From the NCBI GenBank assembly GCA_018714005.1, contig DVOA01000109.1, forward strand, positions 1-26,242: DNA of 26,242 nt. The letters run 5' to 3'. A program made the translations under genes and the position numbers. Positions 7,841-15,883 of the stretch are shown piece after piece. This stretch comes from Spyradomonas excrementavium. GTDB taxonomy: Bacteria; Cyanobacteriota; Vampirovibrionia; Gastranaerophilales; Gastranaerophilaceae. The notes beneath the pieces are model-generated. The model was not told the origin of the DNA, searched no databases, and was given only the letters and a program-made list of their open reading frames with translations. The first letter of the stretch is position 1; every line of letters starts with the position of its first letter.

Positions 7841-7870
7841 AAAGGGCCTTATTTTAAATAAGGCCCTTTT
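7841..7870. terminator. Bidirectional Rho-independent terminator
   Basis: GGGCCTTATTT at 7844-7854 is repeated inverted at 7856-7866, flanked by A's on the left and TTTT on the right. It serves the ZorB-like gene (+) and, read on the other strand, the convergent coiled-coil gene (-). Confidence 0.88.
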
Positions 7871-7892
7871 TTCTCCGATTATCTTTATACTT

Positions 7893-9014
7893 TTATGCTA
7901 CTGCCAAATCCTGGTTTCTCTGCTGGCGTTGTTCCTGAATTCTTTCTCTGAGGTTTTCAACGCTCTGGTTGTTTTGTGTCATCATTGCATCAAGAGCTGC
8001 TTTGAATCCTCTGAAGTCGATGGTTGTAGTGACCGAGATGAAAGAATCAAGGTCTAAACCAAGGTCATTTCCTGCTCCGGCAAAAGGATTGGAAGATTGC
8101 TGGCCTTTTGCAGGTGCTGTGTAGTCATTTTGTGTTGCAGTGTTTGTTTCTTCAGTTGTTCCGGAAAGTTTGTTCTGTACGGACTTGATGTTTTTATCTA
8201 CTTTGTTGATTTCTGATTGAGTTGAATTGATTTTTGTATCAACAACTTCAATATCATCTTGGACAACTGCCTGTTCTTCGCGAACTACTGTCAACTGGGC
8301 ATTTCTGTTATCTATTTTTTCAGTTGCAGTTTCAATATTCACTTTGTTCTGGTTAAGATAGTTCAATGTTTGTGCCATTTGAGCTATTAATGATTTAACC
8401 TGTGCGCTGAAAGAGTTTACTGCATTCAAACCTGCTGTTGCGAGCTGGTCGATGAGGTTTTGGTTGCCGGATTTTTGAGCGATGTATGCAGGAATTTCGT
8501 CTTCTGTGATTTCACCTGCTTCGTACTTTTTGAAAGCCTCAGTTGTTGCATCTTCTATTTTTTTGTCTTCTTCTTGAGCTGCCTGAGCAACAGTTTGAGT
8601 TGTTTCGTTGATTTTGTCGTTCATCTTTTTGATTACAGAAAGAAGTGTGATGTTGTCTTTTTCATATTTTTCTTTCTGTTCTTTAGCCTGAGCTTCATAA
8701 GATTCACGATCGGATTCTACTTGTTTAATTTCTGTTTCAAGCTGTGTTGCTTTAGCTTCAAGTGCTGCATTTCTTGCTTCAAGCTGTGATTTTTCTTGTT
8801 TGTACTGCTGGAGTTTTGTTTCCAGTTCTTGTTTTTGAGCCTGATAAGCAGCAAGTTTTGCTTCGAGTTCAGCTGTTTCTTTATCGGTTGTGGAAGCACC
8901 CGTTACTTCTACATCACCGAAAAGCGTTTCTTCTGTGGAATTTGTTGTTCCGGTAGAAGATTTTGTTGAACCTGTCGGATAAGTTGTTGAATAATTTGTG
9001 TTAATACTTACCAT
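7893..9014 (-). CDS. Coiled-coil protein of unknown function, 373 aa
   Basis: I do not recognise a family. The N-terminal 45 residues are Ser/Thr/Gly-rich and disordered (MVSINTNYSTTYPTGS and so on), without a signal peptide or membrane helix. Residues about 45-130 and 205-290 are strongly heptad-like, rich in Glu, Lys and Gln. A short helical block (150-200) lies between them, and the C-terminus (325-373) has a folded-looking stretch then a Gln/Arg-rich tail. There is no cysteine. The start is well supported by AAAGGTG just upstream (minus strand). The layout of a disordered head followed by coiled coils recalls substrates of flagellar or type III-like export, or cytoskeletal proteins, but nothing here proves either. 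Confidence 0.72.
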   Translation of the reverse strand: MVSINTNYSTTYPTGSTKSSTGTTNSTEETLFGDVEVTGASTTDKETAELEAKLAAYQAQKQELETKLQQYKQEKSQLEARNAALEAKATQLETEIKQVESDRESYEAQAKEQKEKYEKDNITLLSVIKKMNDKINETTQTVAQAAQEEDKKIEDATTEAFKKYEAGEITEDEIPAYIAQKSGNQNLIDQLATAGLNAVNSFSAQVKSLIAQMAQTLNYLNQNKVNIETATEKIDNRNAQLTVVREEQAVVQDDIEVVDTKINSTQSEINKVDKNIKSVQNKLSGTTEETNTATQNDYTAPAKGQQSSNPFAGAGNDLGLDLDSFISVTTTIDFRGFKAALDAMMTQNNQSVENLRERIQEQRQQRNQDLAVA

Positions 9015-9042
9015 GATACACCTTTACTTTGTCACTTACTCT

Positions 9043-9070
9043 TATATAAAAACAAATTGGGTATATACAA
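9043..9070 (-). promoter_or_regulatory. Candidate promoter for the coiled-coil gene
   Basis: On the minus strand, TTGTAT (9070-9065), 16-base spacer, TATATA (9048-9043), about 30 bases before the start at 9014. The region is very AT-rich, so chance matches are likely. Confidence 0.35.
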
Positions 9071-9137
9071 TTTCAATATTTTTTATATTTGTTACAAACC
9101 TTAACAAAAATCCTAAAAGCCTGTAAATACAAGAACA

Positions 9138-9165
9138 CCCCTGTATTATGAATTGAATACAAGGG
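9138..9165 (-). terminator. Possible terminator after the 175-aa gene
   Basis: Ten-pair hairpin (9138-9147 with 9156-9165, one G-U pair) just past the stop at 9193 on the minus strand. The stretch after the stem is only moderately T-rich, so it may be a weak terminator or an mRNA 3' protecting stem. Confidence 0.45.
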
Positions 9166-9192
9166 CATTTTAATCTTATATTATTAATTAGC

Positions 9193-9720
9193 CTAGCCGT
9201 TTCTCATGTCACCAATGACATTATAAATAAATGCAAAAACCATACCGAGAATAACGCCGGGAACCACAAAAATCGAGGCCGGACGGGCTTGTTTTGCTGA
9301 TGACGAAAGCAAAAATGTCGTAGTCTGGCGTGCGACTTTGATTTTGCTTGCCAGATTGTTTCTGATTTCAGTAAGCTGTTTCAGGGCTTCTTTGGGCAGG
9401 TTTTTACGATCTTTCAGGGCCTGTTTGGCGATTTCTTTATCTTCTGACTGTGATTTGATAAAAATATCAAGCGCCTTGTTCTCCGGAGCCCTTTTAGCTT
9501 CTTTTTCAACGCCTTTAAGGAATTTATTTCTTGTTTTTGTTGTTTTTTCTTCAATCATCTTCTGGTATTGATGATTTGTAAATTCATTTAAATCTTCAAT
9601 TGTAACAGGCAAAGCATGCTTTAGCGCATAGCCTGATACTCCGCCGATAGCCGCGGCCAAAGGAATATTAATTTTGTTGTTTTTTGAGGGCTCAGAAGCC
9701 TTGATTACACGAACTTCCAT
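9193..9720 (-). CDS. Small membrane protein of unknown function, 175 aa
   Basis: Not recognised. The N-terminus has a mildly hydrophobic, Gly/Ala-rich stretch (about 17-38, INIPLAAAIGGVSGYAL), followed by a very basic helical middle (55-135, many Lys/Glu). The C-terminal part has a clear membrane helix (about 149-168, FVVPGVILGMVFAFIYNVIG). There is no cysteine. The start is fixed by GAGGA eight bases ahead on the minus strand. A perfect TTGACA-17-TATAAT promoter drives it, with a leader of about 77 bases, so it is probably strongly and constitutively expressed. Confidence 0.7.
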   Translation of the reverse strand: MEVRVIKASEPSKNNKINIPLAAAIGGVSGYALKHALPVTIEDLNEFTNHQYQKMIEEKTTKTRNKFLKGVEKEAKRAPENKALDIFIKSQSEDKEIAKQALKDRKNLPKEALKQLTEIRNNLASKIKVARQTTTFLLSSSAKQARPASIFVVPGVILGMVFAFIYNVIGDMRNG

Positions 9721-9803
9721 AGTTCATATCCTCATTAAATTATTTATTAGTACTTAATTAATCACACGAATAAGAGATTATAGGGATACTTTTAGGTTCA
9801 CGT

Positions 9804-9832
9804 ATTATATCATCAACCTTAAAATATGTCAA
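9804..9832 (-). promoter_or_regulatory. Perfect consensus promoter for the 175-aa gene
   Basis: Minus strand: TTGACA (9832-9827), exactly 17 bases, TATAAT (9809-9804). Both hexamers match the vegetative sigma consensus at every position. The predicted start is near 9797, giving a leader of about 77 bases. Confidence 0.85.
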
Positions 9833-9849
9833 TAAATTATAAACTTTAT

Positions 9850-11703
9850 CTAAATATTAGTAGCAAGCGAGGGTGCAATGTTAATAAATTCATCCACAAG
9901 CCTTTTGTCCCATTGGATTCCGGCGCCGAGCTTGAGAATTTCGCATGCTTTTTCTACTGATAATCCTTTCCTGTACGGTCTGTCGCTGATGAGCGCATGA
10001 TAAGCGTCAGCAACAGAAACTATTCTTGCTGCGAGGGGAATTTCTTCACCTTTGAGTTTTTCGGGGTATCCTGAGCCGTCCCAGTGTTCATGGTGGTATT
10101 TGACAATAGGAATGAGGTCATGCAGCGATTCGTTAGGCATGAGCACCTTTTCTGCGCCGATTGACGGGTGCTGTTTCATTACTTCCCATTCATTATCGTC
10201 GAGTTTTGACGGCTTTTTGAGGACATTTTCCGGTATTCCGATTTTTCCTATGTCATGCAAAAGCGCTCCGAGCTTGATTCTTTCCACATCTTTTTCAGGA
10301 AGGTTCAAACTTCTTGCCAGCGCTTCAGAATATCTGGAAACTGAGGTCGAATGACCTTTTGTGTATTCATCTTTTGCATCAATCGCCGAAGCAAGCGAGG
10401 TTACGACCTCGATTAAGTGGTTTTGTGAAATAATTTCTTCGTTATGGAATTTTGCAACGAGCTCTTCATCAAAGTTTATGCCGATTTGCGAGTGGCGCTT
10501 CGCAATGACTGACGCAAATGAACTGAGCGCCATATCATCCCAGAAATCAAAATCCTCCGAGCAGACAATTGTGGACATTCCGTTTTTGTAGCCTTTGCTT
10601 TTGGAAATATACATTGCCTGTTCTGCCAGAATCCAGAGTTTTTCCGGGTCAATTGAGGATTTCGGGAAAGTTGAAATTCCTACAGAAACTTTTATCGGCC
10701 CTACGCCGTCAACAAGGCAGCAGGAAAGCGTGTAAGTGAGATATTCTGCAAGATATTTTGCGTCAGCCGAATCCGTATCCGGTAAAATAACCGCAATTTC
10801 GTCGCCGCCGTATCTTCCGGCGCTGTCGTTTGTTCTTATGTTCTGGCTGATTTTGTCCGAAACAAGTTTTATGATTTCGTCGCCTTTTGCCGCACCAAAA
10901 TCCTTGTTTATCTGTGAAATATTGTTTATGTCAAAAATAACAACTGACATTTTCGTATCGGTGCGTTTGGCCTTGTCAATTTCCTGCACAAGGATTTCCT
11001 GAAGGCGTCTGTGGTTGTTCAGATTGGTCAGAGCATCGGTGTGGGTGTTCAAAAGAACTTTGTTTGAGAGTTCTTTGTTTTGAATGAAAAGGGCAAGATA
11101 ATTTGCCATCATTTTGTAGATATCCGCGTAATTTGTATAATCATTATCGCCGACAATCATCACTCCGATACATTTATCACCGTCGCAAAGCGGGATAATT
11201 GCTGCGGGGGAGGCATTCAGGTAATGAATATTTAAAAATGAATTGTTGTTCTCAAAAATCGGCTGGCGGCTGTTGAAAGCATTTTCAATCGGGGTATGGT
11301 GGCCGTTAATCAGGACACGGCTGGAGAAAGTGCTGCCGATTTTGTCAATGATTTTGAGGTTTATGCATTTTGACTGTTCATTATATGTTCCGAACGCCGT
11401 AAACATGGCATTCATTTTGTTTACAAATATGTTATGAAGCGAATAAAACAGCTCATTCTGGGTTTCTTTGTCTTTTATGACTTCATTAAAGCACCGCAGA
11501 ATCTCCATAACGTCTGTATGCTGTGCGGGTTTCCAGTTTTGCTGGTTGTATCCGCCGTAAAAGCGGTTGGCAGTAGTTCTGGTGCCCATATTGTTGATTT
11601 TTGAGACAATATCGGATGTAAGAATCGGGTTTGATTGCTTCAGCTTCGATTCCTGTTTATTAATGTCCGTATTATTATTTTCTGTTCTGCTATTAAAATT
11701 CAA
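9850..11703 (-). CDS. GAF-GGDEF-HD-GYP cyclic-di-GMP protein
   Basis: Cytoplasmic sensor with both signalling outputs of cyclic-di-GMP. With the start used here (617 aa): disordered head (1-60), GAF-like sensor (about 65-210), GGDEF domain with RYGGDEI (G299-I303) and an inhibitory-site RTND motif (R290-D293) five residues before it, then an HD-GYP phosphodiesterase with HDIGK (H483-D484) and HHEHWDGSGYP (537-547). The GGDEF motif ends in Ile rather than Phe, so cyclase activity is uncertain; the HD-GYP site looks intact. The frame is open to an ATG at 11763, but that has no Shine-Dalgarno, whereas GAAGG stands eight bases before TTG 11703. The first 20 residues of the long form are therefore doubtful. 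Confidence 0.88.
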   Translation of the reverse strand: MNFNSRTENNNTDINKQESKLKQSNPILTSDIVSKINNMGTRTTANRFYGGYNQQNWKPAQHTDVMEILRCFNEVIKDKETQNELFYSLHNIFVNKMNAMFTAFGTYNEQSKCINLKIIDKIGSTFSSRVLINGHHTPIENAFNSRQPIFENNNSFLNIHYLNASPAAIIPLCDGDKCIGVMIVGDNDYTNYADIYKMMANYLALFIQNKELSNKVLLNTHTDALTNLNNHRRLQEILVQEIDKAKRTDTKMSVVIFDINNISQINKDFGAAKGDEIIKLVSDKISQNIRTNDSAGRYGGDEIAVILPDTDSADAKYLAEYLTYTLSCCLVDGVGPIKVSVGISTFPKSSIDPEKLWILAEQAMYISKSKGYKNGMSTIVCSEDFDFWDDMALSSFASVIAKRHSQIGINFDEELVAKFHNEEIISQNHLIEVVTSLASAIDAKDEYTKGHSTSVSRYSEALARSLNLPEKDVERIKLGALLHDIGKIGIPENVLKKPSKLDDNEWEVMKQHPSIGAEKVLMPNESLHDLIPIVKYHHEHWDGSGYPEKLKGEEIPLAARIVSVADAYHALISDRPYRKGLSVEKACEILKLGAGIQWDKRLVDEFINIAPSLATNI

Positions 11704-11798
11704 GACGGGTACCTTCACACAAAATATGTTTATATAAAACAACTGATTGCCATTTTTTGACATAAATATTAAAAAATTTTACAATTCAGTGTTTAAAA

Positions 11799-11821
11799 AC
11801 ATTGTATCAATTAAACAATGT
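11799..11821. promoter_or_regulatory. Operator-like inverted repeat in a divergent gap
   Basis: ACATTGT (11799-11805), nine-base spacer, ACAATGT (11815-11821): a perfect 7+7 inverted repeat between the divergent GGDEF/HD-GYP gene and tsaD. Its size and place suit a dimeric repressor site. No regulator is identified. Confidence 0.35.
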
Positions 11822-11926
11822 CTTTGTAAAGATTTATTTTTACTGGAATTTTCAAGTTTTTGTTAAAATTTTAATTTTGTTAAGTTTGGAGTAAAATACA
11901 ATTCAGGAAAACAAAAAGGCAAAAAA

Positions 11927-12976
11927 ATGTTAAAAGAATTCAAAACACCATTGAGCGAAAAAAGCGTTTATATCGGGCCTGACAGCAAAGAGGATATATA
12001 TATACTGGCTCTGGAGTCCAGCTGCGACGAAACTGCTTGCGCAATCGTAAAAAACGGCAGAACCGTGATTTCTAACGTTGTTGCGTCGCAAATAAAGACA
12101 CATCAGCAGTTCGGCGGGGTTGTACCGGAAATTGCAGCCAGAGAGCACCTTGATTCCGTGATTCTGGTGATAAATCAGGCGCTGGAAGAAGCAAATATGA
12201 AGCCTGAAGAGCTCACTGCCGTCGCTTCTACCGTCGGGCCGGGGCTGGTCGGGTCGCTTCTGGTCGGTTTGAACGCTGCAAAAGCTTTTGCCGTGACGCA
12301 TGACAAGCCTTTTATCGGCGTAAACCATCTTAACGCGCATGTTTGCGCAAATTATCTGGATACTGATTTAGAACCGCCAATGCTTGCCCTGCTTGTGAGC
12401 GGGGGGCATACGCAGATTATAAAGGTCGATTCTTACCAGAAACAGGAGATAATCGGCGAAACAATAGACGACGCAACCGGCGAAGTCTATGACAAGGTCG
12501 CAAGACTCATGGGGCTTCCTTATCCTGGCGGCGTAAATCTCGATAAAATGGCGCAAAAAGGCAATCCCAAAGCCTATGTTCTCCCGAAAGCAAGGCTTCA
12601 GGGGGAATTTGACTTTAGTTTTTCGGGTTTGAAAACTGCGGTGTTGAATTTGACTAAAAAATTAACACTGGATGGCAGCCCCCTGCCTAAAGAGGATGTT
12701 GCAGCAAGCTTTCAGGAGTGCATAACCTCTACGCTTTTCGGAAAAACGCTCAAAGCAGCTGAAAAATATAATATAAAGCAAATTGTGCTGGGCGGCGGAG
12801 TTGCTGCGAATTCTGAAATAAGAAATAAATTTTTTGCTCTCCGGGAAAAAGGCTATAAAATTTATGCTCCGGCGATGAAATATTGCACTGACAATGCTTC
12901 TATGATTGCCAGTGCAGCGTATTTTTTAACAAATACAACGGATTCTCTCGATGTTGAAGTCTTTTCGAGATGTTAA
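11927..12976 (+). CDS. tsaD: tRNA N6-adenosine threonylcarbamoyltransferase TsaD
   Basis: TsaD transfers the threonylcarbamoyl group to A37 of tRNAs reading ANN codons, working with TsaB, TsaC and TsaE. Family signatures: ILALESSCDETACAIV (27-41), VVPEIAAREHL (65-75), metal-binding H134 and H138 in NHLNAH, SGGHTQI (158-164), GETIDDATGEVYDKVARLMG, LGGGVAANSEIR, and a late TDNASMIA with the third metal ligand Asp. Length is 349 aa, about 24 longer at the N-terminus than usual; no in-frame ATG lies nearer to the conserved start, so the extension may be real. The ribosome site is weak (AAAGG about nine bases ahead). Other tsa genes are not in the window. Confidence 0.96.
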   Translation: MLKEFKTPLSEKSVYIGPDSKEDIYILALESSCDETACAIVKNGRTVISNVVASQIKTHQQFGGVVPEIAAREHLDSVILVINQALEEANMKPEELTAVASTVGPGLVGSLLVGLNAAKAFAVTHDKPFIGVNHLNAHVCANYLDTDLEPPMLALLVSGGHTQIIKVDSYQKQEIIGETIDDATGEVYDKVARLMGLPYPGGVNLDKMAQKGNPKAYVLPKARLQGEFDFSFSGLKTAVLNLTKKLTLDGSPLPKEDVAASFQECITSTLFGKTLKAAEKYNIKQIVLGGGVAANSEIRNKFFALREKGYKIYAPAMKYCTDNASMIASAAYFLTNTTDSLDVEVFSRC

Positions 12977-13060
12977 TTTTTGTTGCAGCTGTTTCATAAA
13001 AGAGGCAAAAAATTTTTTTCATAGATTTTAGGCTTAACACTTATAAGATAGAGAAAAAGT

Positions 13061-13822
13061 ATGAAAGTAGATTCTGTTAGACCTAATTATTCAAATTCGT
13101 TCAAGGGAAAACGGGAGATTGTAAAAATTATCCCACAGCCGGTTCAGGCTTCTTTGGCTTCAAAAATAACCGATGATATTTTTTACGGCTCCCCCAGAAA
13201 CCTCAAATACAAAAAAATTGACAACCTCTACGGCGAATTAAGAGATGCCGCGGGGAATTTGTATCTGAAAATAAAAAAATATACAGAGTTTGGAACTGAT
13301 TCGGCAGAGGTCAAGCGCTCAAAACAGGCTGTAAAATGTTTCAACCGCGTTATTACGGACGCAAACGACAACCTCATCAAGCATATCAAAACTTTCCATA
13401 ATGCAGAAGGCCCCTACAAGGTGGAGGTATGGGACGCAGATGGAAAAACGCTCATAAATGAAGTTTTGGGTTCCGGCTATTACAGAAGGCAGATTGGCCC
13501 GTCCCGAAAAAACAGTTCCCAAACATATTTGAAATCGGTCTATAACCGTCCTTTGAAAAAGGGTAATCCGTTTGAAGTTGTTTATTACTACAAAAATAAA
13601 GAATTTCCGGCCGAAAAGTATGTTTATGACAACTCGCACAAACTTGCACGCATTGAGCGTGGAAAATACCGCCCAAACGGCTCGGTTTCGGAAATTCAAA
13701 TTATGTCGCCCAAAAGAAAGCTCATAAACACCATAAAACTCGACCCGAATCGTGATTACAGCGGGCTTTTTAAGGTTAATAACAGCAGAGATTGGCCCGT
13801 TCTTGCTAGCAACTCGGTTTAA
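13061..13822 (+). CDS. Hypothetical protein, 253 aa
   Basis: No family recognised. A soluble, very basic protein with no signal peptide or membrane segment. The N-terminus carries a short NSFKG motif (residues 12-16), a pattern I associate with N-termini of Gastranaerophilales proteins, though that is from memory. The body looks beta-rich, with repeated short units of the type DAxGNLYLKIK, DANDNLIKHIK and DADGKTLINEV (around 67-73, 100-108 and 124-134), suggesting a small repeat or carbohydrate-binding-like fold. The ribosome site is weak (AGAG before the ATG). It lies 84 bases after tsaD and before pyrF, which has its own promoter. Confidence 0.65.
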   Translation: MKVDSVRPNYSNSFKGKREIVKIIPQPVQASLASKITDDIFYGSPRNLKYKKIDNLYGELRDAAGNLYLKIKKYTEFGTDSAEVKRSKQAVKCFNRVITDANDNLIKHIKTFHNAEGPYKVEVWDADGKTLINEVLGSGYYRRQIGPSRKNSSQTYLKSVYNRPLKKGNPFEVVYYYKNKEFPAEKYVYDNSHKLARIERGKYRPNGSVSEIQIMSPKRKLINTIKLDPNRDYSGLFKVNNSRDWPVLASNSV

Positions 13823-13833
13823 TCGCGGGGTTG

Positions 13834-13862
13834 TTGCAATAGGTTGTTAAAAATGTTATATT
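13834..13862 (+). promoter_or_regulatory. Candidate promoter for pyrF
   Basis: TTGCAA at 13834-13839, 17-base spacer, TATATT at 13857-13862 with TG at 13854-13855 (extended -10). The predicted start near 13869 lies at or after the TTG at 13866, so translation should begin at the ATG at 13899. Confidence 0.6.
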
Positions 13863-13898
13863 AAATTGTTGCAGTTAGGGGAATATGGTAGATACAGC

Positions 13899-14660
13899 AT
13901 GGCTTTAAGCAATAAAAATTTATCCCCCAAAGACAGACTGGTGCTGGCTCTGGATGTGGATTCGATAGAAGAAGTCGAAAGACTCGTTACTTTGTTAAAG
14001 GATTATGTAGGATTTTTTAAGGTTGGCCCGCAATTGTTCACATCCTGCGCTTATGACGCTATTGATACTATTAAACGTCTTGGCGGCGAAGTATATTTTG
14101 ACGGGAAATTTCACGATATCCCCAATACGGTCGCAAAAGCAAGCTCCAACCTCGTAAAACGCGGTGTGAGCTTTTTTAATGCCCATCTTGCGGGCGGGTC
14201 AAAAATGCTTACCTCAATGGTAAAGGTTGCACGTGAAACAGCAAAAAGATACGAAAAACCTATGCCCACTATTCTCGGTGTAACCTTGCTTTCGAGCTTC
14301 GGACAAAGAACCCTGACCGAAGAACTGAATGTAAAGATGAATATTGATGAATATGTTGCTCATCTTACGTATTTGGCTAAAGAATCGAAAATCGATGGTG
14401 TTATTGCCAGCGCATCAGAGGCAAAACGCATCCGTCAGGAGTTTGATGATGATTTTATCATCCTCTGCCCGGCTATTCGCCCGACATGGTCTGTTGTTAA
14501 CGACCAAATAAGGGTTGTAACCCCTGCTGACGCGATTCGTGCGGGTGTTGATTTTATGGTGGTCGGCCGGCCTATTACTTCTGCGGATGACCCTGTTGTT
14601 GCTGCGAATATGATTCTCGAAGAAATTGATGCTGCGATGAAATCCCTTACAAACGTCTAG
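13899..14660 (+). CDS. pyrF: Orotidine 5'-phosphate decarboxylase
   Basis: Converts OMP to UMP, the last step of de novo pyrimidine synthesis. The active-site set is visible: LALDVD (16-21) with D19, K41 in FFKVG, and DGKFHDIPNTV (68-78) with D68, K70 and D73; then LGVTLLSS, CPAIRP, and the phosphate-gripping VGRPIT near the C-terminus. With this start it has 253 aa. The frame opens at TTG 13866, but the predicted promoter places the transcript start there, so ATG 13899 is chosen. Its only Shine-Dalgarno-like run (AGGGGA, 13877-13882) is unusually far away, about 16 bases. A seven-codon ORF (13885-13908) overlaps the start in another frame. ald follows 14 bases later. Confidence 0.94.
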   Translation: MALSNKNLSPKDRLVLALDVDSIEEVERLVTLLKDYVGFFKVGPQLFTSCAYDAIDTIKRLGGEVYFDGKFHDIPNTVAKASSNLVKRGVSFFNAHLAGGSKMLTSMVKVARETAKRYEKPMPTILGVTLLSSFGQRTLTEELNVKMNIDEYVAHLTYLAKESKIDGVIASASEAKRIRQEFDDDFIILCPAIRPTWSVVNDQIRVVTPADAIRAGVDFMVVGRPITSADDPVVAANMILEEIDAAMKSLTNV

Positions 14661-14674
14661 AATCCGGAGGTCTT

Positions 14675-15796
14675 ATGATTATTGGTGTGCCTAAAGAGAT
14701 TAAAAACGGCGAAAAACGCGTATCTCTCATCCCCTCGTCAGTTAAGGAGCTTGTGAAAAACGGGCATACGGTTTACGTGGAAAAAAATGCGGGCTCGGCA
14801 ATAGGTTTTGAGGATTCTTTGTACGAGGCGGTCGGAGCAAAGATTCTGGATAATTCTGCGGAGATTTATGCAAAATCCGAGATAATTGTAAAAGTAAAAG
14901 AGCCCCAAACCGGGGAATTTGCGCTTTTTAAAACCGGTCAGACGATTATTACATATTTTCACCTTGCTGTTGAGCCGGAACTTTTGGAAGTGCTGATAAA
15001 AAAGAAAATTACGGCAATTGCTTACGAAACAATAGAACTTCCCGACGGTTCTTTGCCTTTGCTTCGCCCGATGAGCGAAATTGCCGGAAAAATGTCTGTC
15101 CAAATCGGCGCCCAGTACCTGCAAATCGGCGAAAACAGCTACGGCACTTTACTCGGCGGCGTTGCGGGCGTAATGCCGGCAGAAGTGGTTGTTGTCGGAG
15201 CCGGTGTGGTCGGGCTGAATGCAGCGAGAGTTGCTTCGGGCATGGGAGCGCATGTTACTTTGCTCGATATTTGCCCGAAAAAGCTTGCTCATGCGGAAGA
15301 AGTCTTCCACGGCACCGTTGCTACTGCCATGTCTAACGAATATAACCTCAAAAAGCTCATTAAAGAGGCGGATTTGGTGATAAGCGGCGTATTGCTCCAT
15401 TCTAAAAAAGCGCCGAAGTTAATCACGGAAGAAATGGTTAAATCAATGAAAAAAGGCGCGGTGATTGCCGATGTGTCCATCGATCAGGGCGGAATTTTTG
15501 AAACAATTGACTCGCCCACATCAATTGACGACCCGATTTTTGAAAAATACGGCGTAATTCATTATGCAGTGCCGAATATTCCCGGGCTTGTGGCGAGAAC
15601 AGCTTCAATTTCTTTGAACAACCACATTCTTCCTTATGTTTTGAAATTTGCAAACAAAGGCTTTATTGCAGCTGTAAAATCCACTCCCGAGCTTTATAAA
15701 GGGGTAAATACCTATCAGGGCAAGCTCACAAATCCGGAAGTTGCGAAAATATTCGGGTATCCGTTCTCTGAATTGTCGATGTTAATCGGTTTTTAG
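14675..15796 (+). CDS. ald: Alanine dehydrogenase
   Basis: Interconverts L-alanine and pyruvate plus ammonia with NAD+/NADH. Characteristic parts: N-terminal IGVPKEIKNGEKRVSLIP with R15, catalytic K75 (VKVKEP) and H96 (TYFHLA), the Rossmann fingerprint GAGVVG at 175-180 followed by acidic D198, and VPNIPGLVARTAS near the end. Length 373 aa is normal for the family. CGGAGG stands a few bases before the ATG, one of the best ribosome sites in the window. It lies 14 bases after pyrF, probably in the same transcript, and ends at a strong terminator. Confidence 0.96.
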   Translation: MIIGVPKEIKNGEKRVSLIPSSVKELVKNGHTVYVEKNAGSAIGFEDSLYEAVGAKILDNSAEIYAKSEIIVKVKEPQTGEFALFKTGQTIITYFHLAVEPELLEVLIKKKITAIAYETIELPDGSLPLLRPMSEIAGKMSVQIGAQYLQIGENSYGTLLGGVAGVMPAEVVVVGAGVVGLNAARVASGMGAHVTLLDICPKKLAHAEEVFHGTVATAMSNEYNLKKLIKEADLVISGVLLHSKKAPKLITEEMVKSMKKGAVIADVSIDQGGIFETIDSPTSIDDPIFEKYGVIHYAVPNIPGLVARTASISLNNHILPYVLKFANKGFIAAVKSTPELYKGVNTYQGKLTNPEVAKIFGYPFSELSMLIGF

Positions 15797-15833
15797 TGCG
15801 CAATGCGGCAAATATAAGCCTGATAATTATGAA

Positions 15834-15859
15834 AAAGCCCCCGAATTCGCGGGGGCTTT
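15834..15859. terminator. Terminator between convergent ald and spy-like genes
   Basis: Perfect ten-pair stem: AAAGCCCCCG (15834-15843) with CGGGGGCTTT (15850-15859), six-base loop. A's on the left and T's at the right end of the stem let it work from both sides. Confidence 0.85.
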
Positions 15860-15883
15860 GGATTTATTATTGGTTCGGATGAA

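Noticed and set aside
13866..13898. TTG start for pyrF adding 11 residues
   Set aside because: A good extended -10 promoter places transcript start at or after this codon, and the added residues are not part of the family.
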